From contig JACXWG010000002.1 of the NCBI GenBank assembly GCA_014764605.1, positions 1-49,667 on the forward strand: DNA of 49,667 nucleotides, in the 5' to 3' direction. Made by a program: the position numbers and the translations under genes. The notes under the pieces are model-generated. The model was given only the letters and a program-made list of their open reading frames with translations, was not told the origin of the DNA and did no database searches. This document shows, in pieces, positions 26,340 through 34,935 of this stretch. The DNA is from Quinella sp. 1Q5. GTDB taxonomy: Bacteria; Bacillota; Negativicutes; Selenomonadales; Selenomonadaceae. Positions within the stretch are counted from its first letter, which is position 1; each line of letters opens with the position of its first letter.

Positions 26340-27909
26340 ATTCAGCTTGTCTTGCCTCGTTTAGGACTTTGATAAAGGCTTGTTCAACTTCGCGTATGTA
26401 ACGTTCTGAATCCATAAGCAGAGACTTCTTCACCATTACACGCAGATTTTTTCTGAAGATAGCTAGTAGTTCCCAATCGTTCGCAAGCATGACAGCTCGC
26501 CCGACGTAATCATCATAAGAGGCAACCGCTAGCTCACCAAGCCCCGCATTACTTAGAAGGCTAAGTCCAAAACGCGTCCCGTGTCTGTCGCCATACAAGC
26601 TCACGACTGGCACGCCCATAAACAACGCCTCGCACGTGGTGACGCCGCCGGTATAAGGAAATGTATCCAACGCAATGTCCATGTCGCCATACTCAACGAG
26701 ATGATGGCTCTTAGAGAAAGCGCGCATTTCCACTCGTGACAAGTCAAAGCCTAAACTCTTCATGCGTTCGCTTACGAATTTTCTTCCGTCGTCGTTCATG
26801 AAGATTAGATGCTTTAGGAGCAAGCGGCTGTTGGGTACGGCGTCGAGAATTCTTTTCCACGCAATCAGAATCGAATCAGTGACCTTAGCAAAGTTATTGA
26901 AGCAACCGAACGTCACGAAATTATTTCTAAGGCAAGGCGGCGCGGCGGCAGGCTCCAAATTTTTAATCGGCGACTCGTAACAGATATGACTATGCGGCAA
27001 GACGATAAGTTTCTCCGTAAAATAACTTTCGTCGCCCGCGCAGTAAACATCTGACAAGAAGTAATCGAAGCAATCAAGCCCAGTCGAGTTCATGTAGCCG
27101 ATACCAGAAATTTGCACGCTGGCTGGTCGATACGCCGCAACTCGCAACCGATTGTTTTGGGTGTGCCCGTCCAAGTCAAAGAGAATGTCAATTTCGTCGT
27201 CTTGAATAAGCTTAGCCGCCTCCTTGTCCGTCAAGTTTTGGATGTCCCGCCAATGCTCGACGACTTTGCGGAAAAGTTCCGTGACTTTGTCAGGCTCTTT
27301 AACATTCGAGTAACAATAGACCGTGAACGCTTTATTGTCGAAGGTGCCGTTAAAGAAATACCAGCTCCATGACATGACGACGTTCCATTGAAAGTTAGCC
27401 GATATAAATCCCACGCGAATCTTTTCATGGTCGTAGAACTTCTTCGGATAAGGAACGATGTCCGCCAGATATTTTTTGTACTCGGCGTAGAGTTCTTGAA
27501 AGTCGGCGGCAGAAAAATTTTCCACACTGCTCGCCGCGAACAGGGCGTTGCTTATCTCCCCGCAAGCCTTCTTGTTACTGTTCGATAAACTCGCCGACAA
27601 ACGAAAAGCCTGCACTGCCTCTTTAGGACGTCCGAGAAATTTATTGTTTGAACCCAAACAGCTATACGCGTCCGCCGCTACGTCTCTTTCTTCTGGCGAA
27701 GAAGCTTTCAAACGTGGCAAAAGTTTTTTCAGCAAAGCCAATGATTTAGTATACTCAATTTGGTCGCGTCTTATGTAAGCCTCAAGCAACAGTGGTTTAT
27801 CCCAATGCGGGGCGGCGGCTTTGACTTTGTCTACAATTTTCAATGCCTCGTCTAATTTTTTTGCCCTGTACAGTTTTAGAGCCTTAGAATATGTCTTTAA
27901 GATGTTCAT
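26338..27909 (-). CDS. SPINDLY/OGT-like glycosyltransferase (GT41 type), second copy
   Basis: A 523-residue paralogue of the gene at 23751-25310, on the opposite strand. N-terminal TPR-like helices (residues 1-130, with YRAKKLDEALKIVDKVK) precede the catalytic region. That region has KIRVGFISANFQ, DILFDLDGHTQNNRL, AYRPASVQISGIGYM, FVTFGCFNNFAKV, DIALDTFPYTGGVTTCEAL and MGVPVVSLYGDRHGTR. It should glycosylate protein Ser/Thr from a nucleotide sugar; acceptor unknown. Ribosome site AAGGA before ATG 27909. It is 8 bases downstream of the secreted ChW-repeat gene and probably cotranscribed with it and smpB, which makes that secreted protein one candidate for its substrate (inference). Composition is like the bulk of the window. 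Confidence 0.88.
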   Translation of the reverse strand: MNILKTYSKALKLYRAKKLDEALKIVDKVKAAAPHWDKPLLLEAYIRRDQIEYTKSLALLKKLLPRLKASSPEERDVAADAYSCLGSNNKFLGRPKEAVQAFRLSASLSNSNKKACGEISNALFAASSVENFSAADFQELYAEYKKYLADIVPYPKKFYDHEKIRVGFISANFQWNVVMSWSWYFFNGTFDNKAFTVYCYSNVKEPDKVTELFRKVVEHWRDIQNLTDKEAAKLIQDDEIDILFDLDGHTQNNRLRVAAYRPASVQISGIGYMNSTGLDCFDYFLSDVYCAGDESYFTEKLIVLPHSHICYESPIKNLEPAAAPPCLRNNFVTFGCFNNFAKVTDSILIAWKRILDAVPNSRLLLKHLIFMNDDGRKFVSERMKSLGFDLSRVEMRAFSKSHHLVEYGDMDIALDTFPYTGGVTTCEALFMGVPVVSLYGDRHGTRFGLSLLSNAGLGELAVASYDDYVGRAVMLANDWELLAIFRKNLRVMVKKSLLMDSERYIREVEQAFIKVLNEARQAE

Positions 27910-27917
27910 GTTAATCC

Positions 27918-28502
27918 TTACCGATAATAGCCATAGTAGTCATCATAATCGCCGCGTCTGTGTCTGTGTCTGCCGTGGTGATACCTATCGTTGCCGTATC
28001 TGTCGCTGTCGTATCTGTTATCGCCGAAACTCTCGCCCTTGCGCACGATTCGGATTTGCAAAGCCTCCATGCGTTTGCCCCTGCCCTCAGTGCCAGCTAC
28101 TTGACCGTTCTTGACCCAGCGTTGCCAGCCAATATCCGCGACGTGCGCCCGATAGTAAATGTCATACCTGTCTGCACTGCTACCAGTGAAACGAATTCTA
28201 ATTCCCTCAAGGCGGCGTCCCTCGCCAACGGTACCAGCGATGTAGCCCTGATTAACCCAGCCTTGCCAGCCCCAATCTTGAACGTGCGCATTGTACTCGA
28301 TAGGCGAGGAGCAATTTATAATTATCGCCTCGATGCGTTTGCCTTCTCCAGTGGTGCCGGCAACTTCGCCTTCGCTGACGGGATGCATCCAGCCAATATC
28401 TTGAACATGAACTTGATAGTTTATCTCCGGGGCAGCGCAAGCGTCTTGCGTGACAGCCAAAAGGGCAATCAACATCACGGCGGCAAAAAATTTCTTAATC
28501 AT
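27918..28502 (-). CDS. Secreted ChW-repeat protein
   Basis: A 194-residue exported protein. Signal peptide [23 protein letters not shown], then three ChW (clostridial hydrophobic, conserved Trp) repeats: [38 protein letters not shown] and [18 protein letters not shown]. Each is followed by G-x-R/K-x-E-A/G and a strand ending in I. The C-terminal 40 residues are a low-complexity tail rich in Asp, Arg, His, Tyr and Gly, possibly metal- or surface-binding. ChW repeats are thought to mediate adhesion or extracellular binding; the precise role is unknown. The ATG overlaps the smpB stop (ATGA), an odd coupling of a secreted protein to a trans-translation factor. The GT41 gene follows 8 bases on. 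Confidence 0.85.
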   Translation of the reverse strand: MIKKFFAAVMLIALLAVTQDACAAPEINYQVHVQDIGWMHPVSEGEVAGTTGEGKRIEAIIINCSSPIEYNAHVQDWGWQGWVNQGYIAGTVGEGRRLEGIRIRFTGSSADRYDIYYRAHVADIGWQRWVKNGQVAGTEGRGKRMEALQIRIVRKGESFGDNRYDSDRYGNDRYHHGRHRHRRGDYDDYYGYYR

Positions 28503-28963
28503 CTCGACCGCTCCTTCATTGCCCGTTCGATATCACGTTGGGCGGATTTTTCGTGCAAGGCGTCCCGTTTATCGTAATTGTGCTTGCCGCTTGCCAATGC
28601 CAGTTCCATCTTTGCCCGACCCTTTTTGAAATAAATTTTGAGGGGAACCAACGTAAAGCCTTTTTCACGCGTCTTGCCGAAGAGCTTTAAAATTTCGCGC
28701 TTATGCAAGAGCAATCGACGCGGGCGCAAAGGCTCATGATTGAAGATATTTCCCTGCTCATACGGGCTGATATGCATGTGCTCAACGAAAACTTCACCGT
28801 CCTTGACCTCGGCATAACTATCGCGCAAGTTCGCCTTGCCTGCCCGCAAGCTTTTGACTTCCGTCCCTTTAAGCTCAATGCCCGCCTCGAAAGTCTCATG
28901 AATAAAATAATCGTGGCGTGCCTTCCGATTCTCACACGCAATCTTTATCGCGTCCTTAACCAT
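28499..28963 (-). CDS. smpB: SsrA-binding protein SmpB
   Basis: A 154-residue SmpB, the tmRNA partner in trans-translation that rescues stalled ribosomes. Typical blocks: [63 protein letters not shown], and the C-terminal [20 protein letters not shown] that inserts in the mRNA channel. Start ATG 28963 with an excellent GGAGGAGGTGA; the longer frame upstream is not supported. tmRNA itself is not in the window. It lies downstream of holB, separated by a terminator, and is translationally coupled to the ChW gene. Confidence 0.95.
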   Translation of the reverse strand: MVKDAIKIACENRKARHDYFIHETFEAGIELKGTEVKSLRAGKANLRDSYAEVKDGEVFVEHMHISPYEQGNIFNHEPLRPRRLLLHKREILKLFGKTREKGFTLVPLKIYFKKGRAKMELALASGKHNYDKRDALHEKSAQRDIERAMKERSR

Positions 28964-29024
28964 AAAAATCACCTCCTCCGCAATGATAACAACCGCAACG
29001 TCCTTTTGCAAATTAAATCTTTGT

Positions 29025-29051
29025 AAAAAACCTCCGCCGTCAGCGAAGGTT
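29025..29051 (-). terminator. Intrinsic terminator after holB
   Basis: On the minus strand AACCTTCGC pairs with GCGGAGGTT (nine pairs including one T-G, allowing a short TGACG loop) and runs into TTTTTTAC. It overlaps the holB stop codon. Confidence 0.8.
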
Positions 29052-30026
29052 CTTAAGTTCAATCAGATAAGCTTCGGCAAGAAGTCGCAAGCTCGCGTTA
29101 GACTTTAGCCGCCGATGATATTGTGCGCCCGTCTCTATCATCAGCAAGATTTTTCGTTCGGGAAGGTTTATCTTGCTAAGGCGCGGCACTAAGTCTAGGT
29201 TATGCGGTTCCAACACTTCGGCAAAGCAGATGTCCCACAAAAGTTTTTGTACGTGCGTTAGGAAGTCCGAGAACTTATCCCGCGACCAATCCGCCATTTC
29301 AGCTCCAAGCTTGAAAATGTCCTCGTTAGTGAATTCCGCACGTGAAATCTTTTCTATCGTGTCTAATGCCGCCTCGCGAAGTTCTGCGCCGCCCGAATCC
29401 CTTAACATTAACGCTCGTCCGAAACTGCCGCCCGCAATCACTGATAGCCTTTGCGCCTCTTGCACGTCGACGCCGCGATTGATTAGCTCCTCGGCAATTT
29501 GTGCGGGTGTGAGCTTGTCAAAGTGCACCGTCATACACCGTGAACGAATCGTCATCAGCAAGCCCGTTCGGTTCGCCGTCAGCAAGATAAAAATCGTTTG
29601 GCTCGGTGGCTCCTCGATTGTTTTTAGCAGACAGTTCGCCGCCGCCTTGTTCATGAGTTCCGCCCCGTCGATTATCACCACACGCCGCACAGAATTTATC
29701 GGGCGCAATGATACTTCGGCTTGCAGGTCTCGTATCTGCCCAATTTTGATATTGCGAGCCGTCTTAGTTTCCTCCGCCTCCACGACGTAAAAATCAGGGT
29801 GACTCCGCGCCGCCACGAGATGACAACTTTCGCAGACGCCGCAAGGAGAGCCGTCAACGGGATTATCACAAAGCAGAGCCGCCGCGCAGACTTCAGCCGC
29901 TAATCTTTTGCCGACACCCTCCGCGCCAGAAAATATTACGGCGTGCGGAAATTTTTCTTCGGCAATGTTCTTCCTAAGGTAAGCAATCGTCGCGGCGTGT
30001 CCGATTAAATTTTTCCAGCCAATCAT
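29040..30026 (-). CDS. holB: DNA polymerase III delta' subunit
   Basis: A 328-residue clamp-loader subunit of the AAA+ family. [14 protein letters not shown] is the P-loop region, followed by a four-cysteine zinc module ([16 protein letters not shown]). Then come [26 protein letters not shown] with the Walker B/SRC region, and RSRCMTVHF. It helps load the beta sliding clamp. ATG 30026 shares its A with the yaaR stop (TGATG); a GTG one codon earlier is equally possible. The yaaR-holB order is the usual one in Firmicutes. Confidence 0.93.
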   Translation of the reverse strand: MIGWKNLIGHAATIAYLRKNIAEEKFPHAVIFSGAEGVGKRLAAEVCAAALLCDNPVDGSPCGVCESCHLVAARSHPDFYVVEAEETKTARNIKIGQIRDLQAEVSLRPINSVRRVVIIDGAELMNKAAANCLLKTIEEPPSQTIFILLTANRTGLLMTIRSRCMTVHFDKLTPAQIAEELINRGVDVQEAQRLSVIAGGSFGRALMLRDSGGAELREAALDTIEKISRAEFTNEDIFKLGAEMADWSRDKFSDFLTHVQKLLWDICFAEVLEPHNLDLVPRLSKINLPERKILLMIETGAQYHRRLKSNASLRLLAEAYLIELKNLR

Positions 30027-30481
30027 CACATGAATATATCGACGAGCATTCCGCGGATAGCGTCATGTGCGGCGATTACATCAAGCTGATCCGATTGCCC
30101 CAGCCGAATCCGCTCCGCCATGTCCTCAAGCTTGCGGTCGATTTTCCTCACCGTAGTATAAACGCGTTGCCGACCCATTCTGTCCCAGCCGGCGGACGTG
30201 TGCACCTCATACATATTGCTGACTGCCGCCCCGATAAAATTTTTTATCAGCGTGCGATACTCCTTAAGCTCCTCATAAGTCGGCGTCTTGGTAAGACGGG
30301 TTGCTTGCTCATCAATCTTTTTGAGCATCGCTTCCATCTCTTCATGAGAGACGCCCTCGGATTGTTGTTCCATTAGCTCCGTCTCGAAACTCAATTCCTT
30401 GTCGCGTGGGTGTTCGCTCGTGCCGCGTAGCATTTCAAACGGCGACGCGGGCATTGCCGCACTTCCTATCTTTACTGCCAT
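30026..30481 (-). CDS. yaaR: YaaR family protein (DUF327)
   Basis: A 151-residue, mostly helical protein. It has the DUF327 core: PTYEELKEYRTLIKNFIGAA, then the VYTTVRKIDRKLEDMAERI helix and the LDVIAAHDAIRGMLVDI end. The function is not established. It lies directly before holB in many Firmicutes, as here, with overlapping stop and start. Ribosome site GAGGTGAA before ATG 30481. The short stretch between the upstream RNA terminator and this gene holds a TATAAA that could be its -10 box, but no convincing -35. Confidence 0.9.
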   Translation of the reverse strand: MAVKIGSAAMPASPFEMLRGTSEHPRDKELSFETELMEQQSEGVSHEEMEAMLKKIDEQATRLTKTPTYEELKEYRTLIKNFIGAAVSNMYEVHTSAGWDRMGRQRVYTTVRKIDRKLEDMAERIRLGQSDQLDVIAAHDAIRGMLVDIFM

Positions 30482-30534
30482 ATCAATTCACCTCGCCGCT
30501 AGTTTATAAAATTTCGTCCGCAAACGCAAGAAGA

Positions 30535-30559
30535 GGTCGCCGATTTGTAATCAGCGACC
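30535..30559 (-). terminator. Hairpin terminator of the candidate 6S RNA
   Basis: Minus-strand GGTCGCTGATT pairs with AATCGGCGACC around ACA. The one non-Watson-Crick pair is a U-G wobble in the minus-strand RNA but a C-A mismatch on the plus strand, so the hairpin is designed for minus-strand transcription. TCTTCTTGCGTTT follows, a moderately T-rich tract. Confidence 0.65.
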
Positions 30560-30565
30560 CCTCCT

Positions 30566-30758
30566 GAAAAAGGCTTCCAAAGTGCCGGTTCCTCTGAATG
30601 TCTAAACCTGCTTACTCGCAGGTGGGTTCCTTAAGCTCGGTCTCTGTTACTTGCCTCTTGGACAATTCTCCATCTTCCGAATCAATTCAGGTTCCCTAAT
30701 TTTAATGTAGGTTAGACATTATCTGATTCCTCGTACACCCCAGACGTTTCCTCCTTCG
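30566..30758 (-). ncRNA. ssrS: Candidate 6S RNA
   Basis: About 193 bases that fold into a rod with paired ends. GAAGGAGG (30757-30750) pairs fully with CCTTTTTC (30573-30566). Then CTGGGGTGT (30743-30735) pairs with GCACTTTGG (30585-30577, wobble-rich). After a bubble, AATGTCTAACCT (30720-30709) pairs with AGGTTTAGACATT (30609-30597, one bulge). The 3' side of the bubble can instead form CCTGC/GCAGG around GAGTAA. Closing stem, central bubble, long terminal arm, length and own promoter and terminator all match 6S RNA, which binds the housekeeping RNA polymerase. The primary motifs near GGTGTACGAGG and GGAACCCACCT look like 6S sequences as I remember them; no search was possible. Confidence 0.55.
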
Positions 30759-30764
30759 GCGCAG

Positions 30765-30793
30765 ATAATAGCACGAAAAATTTTTCATTACAA
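30765..30793 (-). promoter_or_regulatory. Promoter of the candidate 6S RNA
   Basis: On the minus strand TTGTAA (30793-30788), a 17-base spacer and TATTAT (30770-30765). Expected start near 30758, right at the 5' edge of the closing stem. Confidence 0.6.
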
Positions 30794-30814
30794 GTCTTGA
30801 CAGGCACGAAACTT

Positions 30815-31981
30815 TCAGCGGTAAGACTTCTTGTAGATGTTAAGCATATCTTCATCGGTCAAAGGAATCGGGTCGAACTGCAAGAGGAATCCCATAGCGT
30901 CGCGGGTGTTCTGAACCATTTTAGGGAACTCGTCGGGGCTTATGCCGTAATCGCTCATCTTCAGGTTGTCGACGTAGCAAGCCGCTTGCATTTCCTTTAA
31001 CGCGTCGATAAAGTCTTCTGGCTTATCGGCGTTGACTTTACCCATTGCCCGCGCCATGTCTATGAACTTGTCGTCGCAAGCGTGCTTTTCCACGAAGTGA
31101 CTAAAATAAGCAACCGACAACATAATCAAGCCCGCGCCGTGCGGCAACTCCTGATGATACGCGCTCAAGGCGTGTTCTAACGAATGCTCCGACGTGCAAA
31201 CGCAAACATCCATTGACATGCCGCCGAGAGTATTGGCGAAGGCAACTTGCGTTCTTGCCTCAAGGTTCTGTCCGTCATTAACGGCAATGGGTAAGTACTT
31301 CGCGAGCTTTGCAATCGCCGTAAGCTCAATCATCGCGGACGCCTCATTGCACGCGTTGGAAATGTAGCCCTCGGCGTTGTGGAAGAAGGCATCAAAGCCT
31401 TGATACGCTGTGAAGTGTTTGGGAACCGTCAGCATATACAGCGGGTCGACAATCGCCAAGACGGGATAGCTACCAAAGAAGGCGGTTTTCTCGTTAGTCG
31501 CCGGATTAGTGATGACTGCGCCCGCGTCGACCTCCGAACCGGTGCCTGCACTCGTCGTTATCGCTATGAACGGCAGGGCTTTTTCCGTCAATGGTTTCTT
31601 GCCGCCCGTGCCAAACATGATGTAATCCCAAACGCGACCTTCCTTTTGCGGAATCATCGAGGCGATAGCTTTAGCCGCGTCGAGTACAGAGCCGCCGCCC
31701 AAACCTACCACGAAATCACAGCCGTTATCGCGTCCAAAGTCTACAGCCTCTTGCACAGTCGGTTCAATCGGGTTGGCTTGAATCTTGTTGAAGATGACGT
31801 ACTCCGCGCCCCAAGCTTTAAGCTCCTCTTGCAACTTATCGAGACTGCCATTAGTTTTCGTCGAGCGTCCGTTTGATATGACAATCAAAGCCTTCTTGCC
31901 AAGCGGCGTTTCCTTGTGCAGTTCGCCGAGCTTGCCCGCGCCAAATAAAATCTTCGTCGGGATATTCCATACAAATGCCAT
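30815..31981 (-). CDS. Iron-containing alcohol dehydrogenase
   Basis: A 388-residue group III (iron-activated) alcohol dehydrogenase. The N-terminal half binds NAD(P): FGAGKLGELHKE and VVGLGGGSVLDAAKAIA. Metal-site candidates are the aspartate in GSEVDAGAVI and the histidines in DAFFHNAEGYIS, LEHALSAYHQELPHGAGL. The family reduces aldehydes (e.g. butanal, acetaldehyde) in fermentation or oxidises alcohols; substrate unknown. Start ATG 31981, 18 bases after the gyrA stop, so it can be cotranscribed with gyrA. The promoter of the candidate 6S RNA lies just past its stop. Confidence 0.92.
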   Translation of the reverse strand: MAFVWNIPTKILFGAGKLGELHKETPLGKKALIVISNGRSTKTNGSLDKLQEELKAWGAEYVIFNKIQANPIEPTVQEAVDFGRDNGCDFVVGLGGGSVLDAAKAIASMIPQKEGRVWDYIMFGTGGKKPLTEKALPFIAITTSAGTGSEVDAGAVITNPATNEKTAFFGSYPVLAIVDPLYMLTVPKHFTAYQGFDAFFHNAEGYISNACNEASAMIELTAIAKLAKYLPIAVNDGQNLEARTQVAFANTLGGMSMDVCVCTSEHSLEHALSAYHQELPHGAGLIMLSVAYFSHFVEKHACDDKFIDMARAMGKVNADKPEDFIDALKEMQAACYVDNLKMSDYGISPDEFPKMVQNTRDAMGFLLQFDPIPLTDEDMLNIYKKSYR

Positions 31982-31999
31982 GTAAATCAGTCTCCTTAT

Positions 32000-34441
32000 C
32001 TAATCGTTCTTAAGGGTAACCGTCGCCAACGAGGCAACGCGGTCATCGTCCTTTGTCTTCATGAGGATAACGCCTTGAGTATTGCGCCCCTGCAAGCCAA
32101 TGTCGTCAATGCTCGTGCGAATCACAAAGCCTTCAGTCGTTATCAAGAGCAATTCTTGGTCGGGCGTGACAACTTTAATCCCGACGACTTCGCCAGTCTT
32201 CTCGGTTATCTTCATGTTGATAAGACCCTTGCCGCCGCGCCCCTGCGGTCGATACTCTTCAGCGGGCGTGCGTTTACCAATGCCCTCTTCGCTGACGGTC
32301 AAGACTTCAGCCCCGCGACGAAGCTTATCCATGCCAATGACACGGTCGCCGCGCTTAAGTTGAATGCCCTTGACGCCGCGAGCAGACCTTCCCATAGAGC
32401 GTACTTCCTCTTCCGCAAAAGAAATCGTCATGCCCTGTGCGGTGCCGAGAATGATATAGCGTTCGCCCTCCGTGAACTTAACGCCAATCAACTCGTCGTC
32501 CTTGTCTAGCTTGATAGCAACCATGCCGCGTTTCATCATTGAGCTAAACTCGCTAAGCTGAGTCTTCTTGACGATACCTTTGCGCGTCGCCATGAATAGA
32601 TAGCGCGTCGGGTCGAAGTTCTTAACCTTAATCATCGCGGTAATCTTCTCTCCCGCCTCAATCATCAAAAGGTTGCTAATGTGGTTGCCCTTAGCGGCGC
32701 GTCCCGATTCGGCGATTTGATAAGCTTTAAGGTGGAAGACCTTGCCCTTGTTCGTGAAAAATAAAATCGTGTGGTGCGTCGTGGTTATCAGAATCTGTTC
32801 CACGAAGTCTTCTTCCTTAGTACCCATGCCCGTTACGCCGACGCCGCCGCGTTTCTGCCGTTTATAGGCGTCTAGGTCGATACGTTTGACGTAGCCGCCG
32901 TGCGTCAAGGTAACAACAATATCATCGTCATCAATCAAGTCCTCCGCCTCGAACGCTGACAGCTCCTCGCCGACAATCTCTGTGCGCCGGTCGTCATTGA
33001 ACTTTTCCTTAACCGTCGTCAGCTCGTCTTTGATAATCTGCAAAATCCGTTGTTCGTCGCCGAGAATCAATTCATAGTCTTTAATCGCCGCCTTAACGTT
33101 GTGATATTCCTCTTCAAGCTTAGAACGTTCAAGCCCAGTTAGCTTCTGCAAACGCAAATCCAAAATCGCTTGAGCCTGCGCGTCGCTGAACTCAAACCAA
33201 CTCATAAGCTCCGATTTCGCGTCTGCCACTGACGAACTATCGCGAACGATTTTAATCACGCGTTCGAGACTCTTAACCGCCGTCGTCAAGCCCTCCAGTA
33301 TATGAGCACGTGCGCGAGCCTTAGCTAGGTCAAAACGTGTGCGCCGCGTGATAACTTCTTCCTGATGCCTGATGTAGTGCTTGAGAATTTCCTTGAGGTT
33401 GAGGAGCTGCGGCTTGCCGTCGACTAGCGCAATCATATTCACGCCGAAGGTATCTTGCATTTGCGTATGCTTGAATAGCAGGTTCAAAACGATTTGCGGC
33501 GTGGCGTCGCGTCTAAGGTCGATTGCAATCCTCATGCCATCGCGGTCGGATTCGTCGCGCAAATCGGTTATGCCCTCAATCGTCTTGTCCCGGACGAGGT
33601 CGGCAATCTTTTCAATCAGTCGCGCCTTGTTGACTTGATAAGGTAGCTCTGTGACGACGATGCGGCTTTTGCCGTTTGAAAGTTTTTCAATCGACGTTCG
33701 TGCCCGCATTTTGATTGCGCCGCGTCCAGAGGCATAAGCGTCGCGGATTCCTTCCTTGCCGATAATCAAGCCGGCGGTCGGGAAGTCGGGACCTTTAACA
33801 AGTTTCATAAGCTCGCGGGTCGAAGCGTCTGGTTCGTCGATTAGATAAAGTGTCGCGTCGATAATCTCGCCTATGTTGTGCGGGGGAATGTTCGTCGCCA
33901 TAGCCACTGCGATACCCGATGAGCCATTGACGAGCAGTTGCGGAAACTTCGCGGGCAGAACTGACGGTTCCTTAAGTGATTCGTCGTAGTTGGGCACGAA
34001 GTCCACGGTGTCTTTTTCAATGTCCTGAAGCATAAGTTCGGAAATCTTCGACATGCGGACTTCGGTATAACGCATGGCGGCGGCTGGGTCACCGTCGACA
34101 GAACCAAAGTTGCCGTGCCCATCGGCTAGCATGTACCTCATAGAGAAATCTTGCGCCATACGAACGATTGCATCATAGACAGAAGTATCGCCGTGCGGAT
34201 GATATTTACCTAAGACCTCACCGACGATACGCGCCGACTTCTTGTAAGGCTTGCCGCTTGTCATGCCTGCTTCTTGCATTGCGTAAAGAATCCTGCGGTG
34301 CACAGGCTTTAACCCGTCGCGCACGTCCGGCAAGGCGCGTGCTACGATAACCGACATTGCGTAATCTATATAAGAAAATTTCATCTCGTGTTCGAGATTG
34401 ACCGGGATAATCTTCCCGTGTCCAAAGTTTAGTTCTTGCAC
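32000..34441 (-). CDS. gyrA: DNA gyrase subunit A
   Basis: An 813-residue GyrA. N-terminal breakage-reunion domain: [24 protein letters not shown], the fluoroquinolone-region [12 protein letters not shown] (Thr86 at the position of E. coli Ser83, Asp90 at Asp87), and the active-site tyrosine in [12 protein letters not shown]-terminal six-bladed beta-pinwheel with a GyrA-box-like QKRGGVG, which argues for gyrase rather than topoisomerase IV. Start GTG 34441 with GAGGTGA four bases upstream; a longer frame lacks a ribosome site. The gene has its own extended -10 promoter. gyrB is not in the window. Thr at the Ser83 site is wild type in several clostridia, so it does not by itself indicate resistance. 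Confidence 0.96.
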   Translation of the reverse strand: MQELNFGHGKIIPVNLEHEMKFSYIDYAMSVIVARALPDVRDGLKPVHRRILYAMQEAGMTSGKPYKKSARIVGEVLGKYHPHGDTSVYDAIVRMAQDFSMRYMLADGHGNFGSVDGDPAAAMRYTEVRMSKISELMLQDIEKDTVDFVPNYDESLKEPSVLPAKFPQLLVNGSSGIAVAMATNIPPHNIGEIIDATLYLIDEPDASTRELMKLVKGPDFPTAGLIIGKEGIRDAYASGRGAIKMRARTSIEKLSNGKSRIVVTELPYQVNKARLIEKIADLVRDKTIEGITDLRDESDRDGMRIAIDLRRDATPQIVLNLLFKHTQMQDTFGVNMIALVDGKPQLLNLKEILKHYIRHQEEVITRRTRFDLAKARARAHILEGLTTAVKSLERVIKIVRDSSSVADAKSELMSWFEFSDAQAQAILDLRLQKLTGLERSKLEEEYHNVKAAIKDYELILGDEQRILQIIKDELTTVKEKFNDDRRTEIVGEELSAFEAEDLIDDDDIVVTLTHGGYVKRIDLDAYKRQKRGGVGVTGMGTKEEDFVEQILITTTHHTILFFTNKGKVFHLKAYQIAESGRAAKGNHISNLLMIEAGEKITAMIKVKNFDPTRYLFMATRKGIVKKTQLSEFSSMMKRGMVAIKLDKDDELIGVKFTEGERYIILGTAQGMTISFAEEEVRSMGRSARGVKGIQLKRGDRVIGMDKLRRGAEVLTVSEEGIGKRTPAEEYRPQGRGGKGLINMKITEKTGEVVGIKVVTPDQELLLITTEGFVIRTSIDDIGLQGRNTQGVILMKTKDDDRVASLATVTLKND

Positions 34442-34468
34442 TGTCTCACCTCTTCCATTGTTTGGCAC

Positions 34469-34477
34469 AGTATAGCA
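34469..34477 (-). promoter_or_regulatory. Extended -10 promoter for gyrA
   Basis: Minus-strand TGCTATACT (TGN plus TATACT) lies 28 bases before the gyrA GTG in the 59-base gap after the small membrane protein gene. A possible but poor -35, TTTGCT, is 18 bases further upstream. Confidence 0.5.
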
Positions 34478-34500
34478 CCCGCGCCGCCAATTAGCAAACT

Positions 34501-34935
34501 TCACAGGAACAGCATAAGCAACGACCCGATAAACAGCACGAGACTAAAGCTATGCAAGGCGTTCTGGACGGCGCGATTGTGTTTGCCGAAGAGGGCACCT
34601 ATTAACGGACGCAATAGGAACGTTAGCAACGAAGTCGACAGGAAGAACAGCGGCTTATCTGCTTCGGCTAGGGCGTAAACCAGCATCACTGCCGAGATTG
34701 CTACGCCGCTTGTCTCCGCGTGCGACAACTTTGCTTTAAGCTCTGGTTCATGCGTCGACGACTTTGCTTTATCCTCCGCCGCTTGCGTCTCGCTGTCAAC
34801 GAAGTGTTTGCTGTGAAAAGTTTGCGGGCACGTCTCCTTATCGAGAGAAACCTTCTCTGCGTAAAGGTCGTCCGCGTCGTCCGTGCTTGCCCCCGAATAA
34901 AGGTCGTCTTCGTTGAATTTTTTATCGTCGTTCAT
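34501..34935 (-). CDS. Small membrane protein of unknown function
   Basis: A 144-residue protein with a highly acidic, disordered N-terminal half ([20 protein letters not shown] and more). Two to three hydrophobic helices follow in the C-terminal half ([47 protein letters not shown]). I do not recognise the family. Start ATG 34935 after TAGGAAA, overlapping the CobA-HemD stop by 14 bases, so translation is coupled. The gene ends 59 bases before gyrA. Confidence 0.65.
   Translation of the reverse strand: MNDDKKFNEDDLYSGASTDDADDLYAEKVSLDKETCPQTFHSKHFVDSETQAAEDKAKSSTHEPELKAKLSHAETSGVAISAVMLVYALAEADKPLFFLSTSLLTFLLRPLIGALFGKHNRAVQNALHSFSLVLFIGSLLMLFL

Noticed and set aside
27960-28577. A 205-codon open frame on the plus strand opposite the ChW and smpB genes
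   Set aside because: No ribosome site; the opposite frames have signal peptide, repeats and family motifs. It is a codon-bias shadow.
29173-29790. A 205-codon frame antisense to holB
   Set aside because: Serine/isoleucine-rich shadow translation without motifs; holB is certain.
30535-30758. tmRNA, because smpB is near
   Set aside because: No tRNA-like T arm with CCA end and no tag-peptide frame ending in the usual Ala-Ala.
30535-30793. Riboswitch or T-box leader for yaaR-holB
   Set aside because: None of the conserved T-box, FMN, SAM, lysine or cobalamin words is present; the paired ends and separate terminator fit a free-standing RNA better.
33900-34441. Fluoroquinolone-resistance change in GyrA (Thr at the Ser83 position)
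   Set aside because: Thr is the native residue in some clostridia, so it cannot be called a mutation without wild-type relatives.
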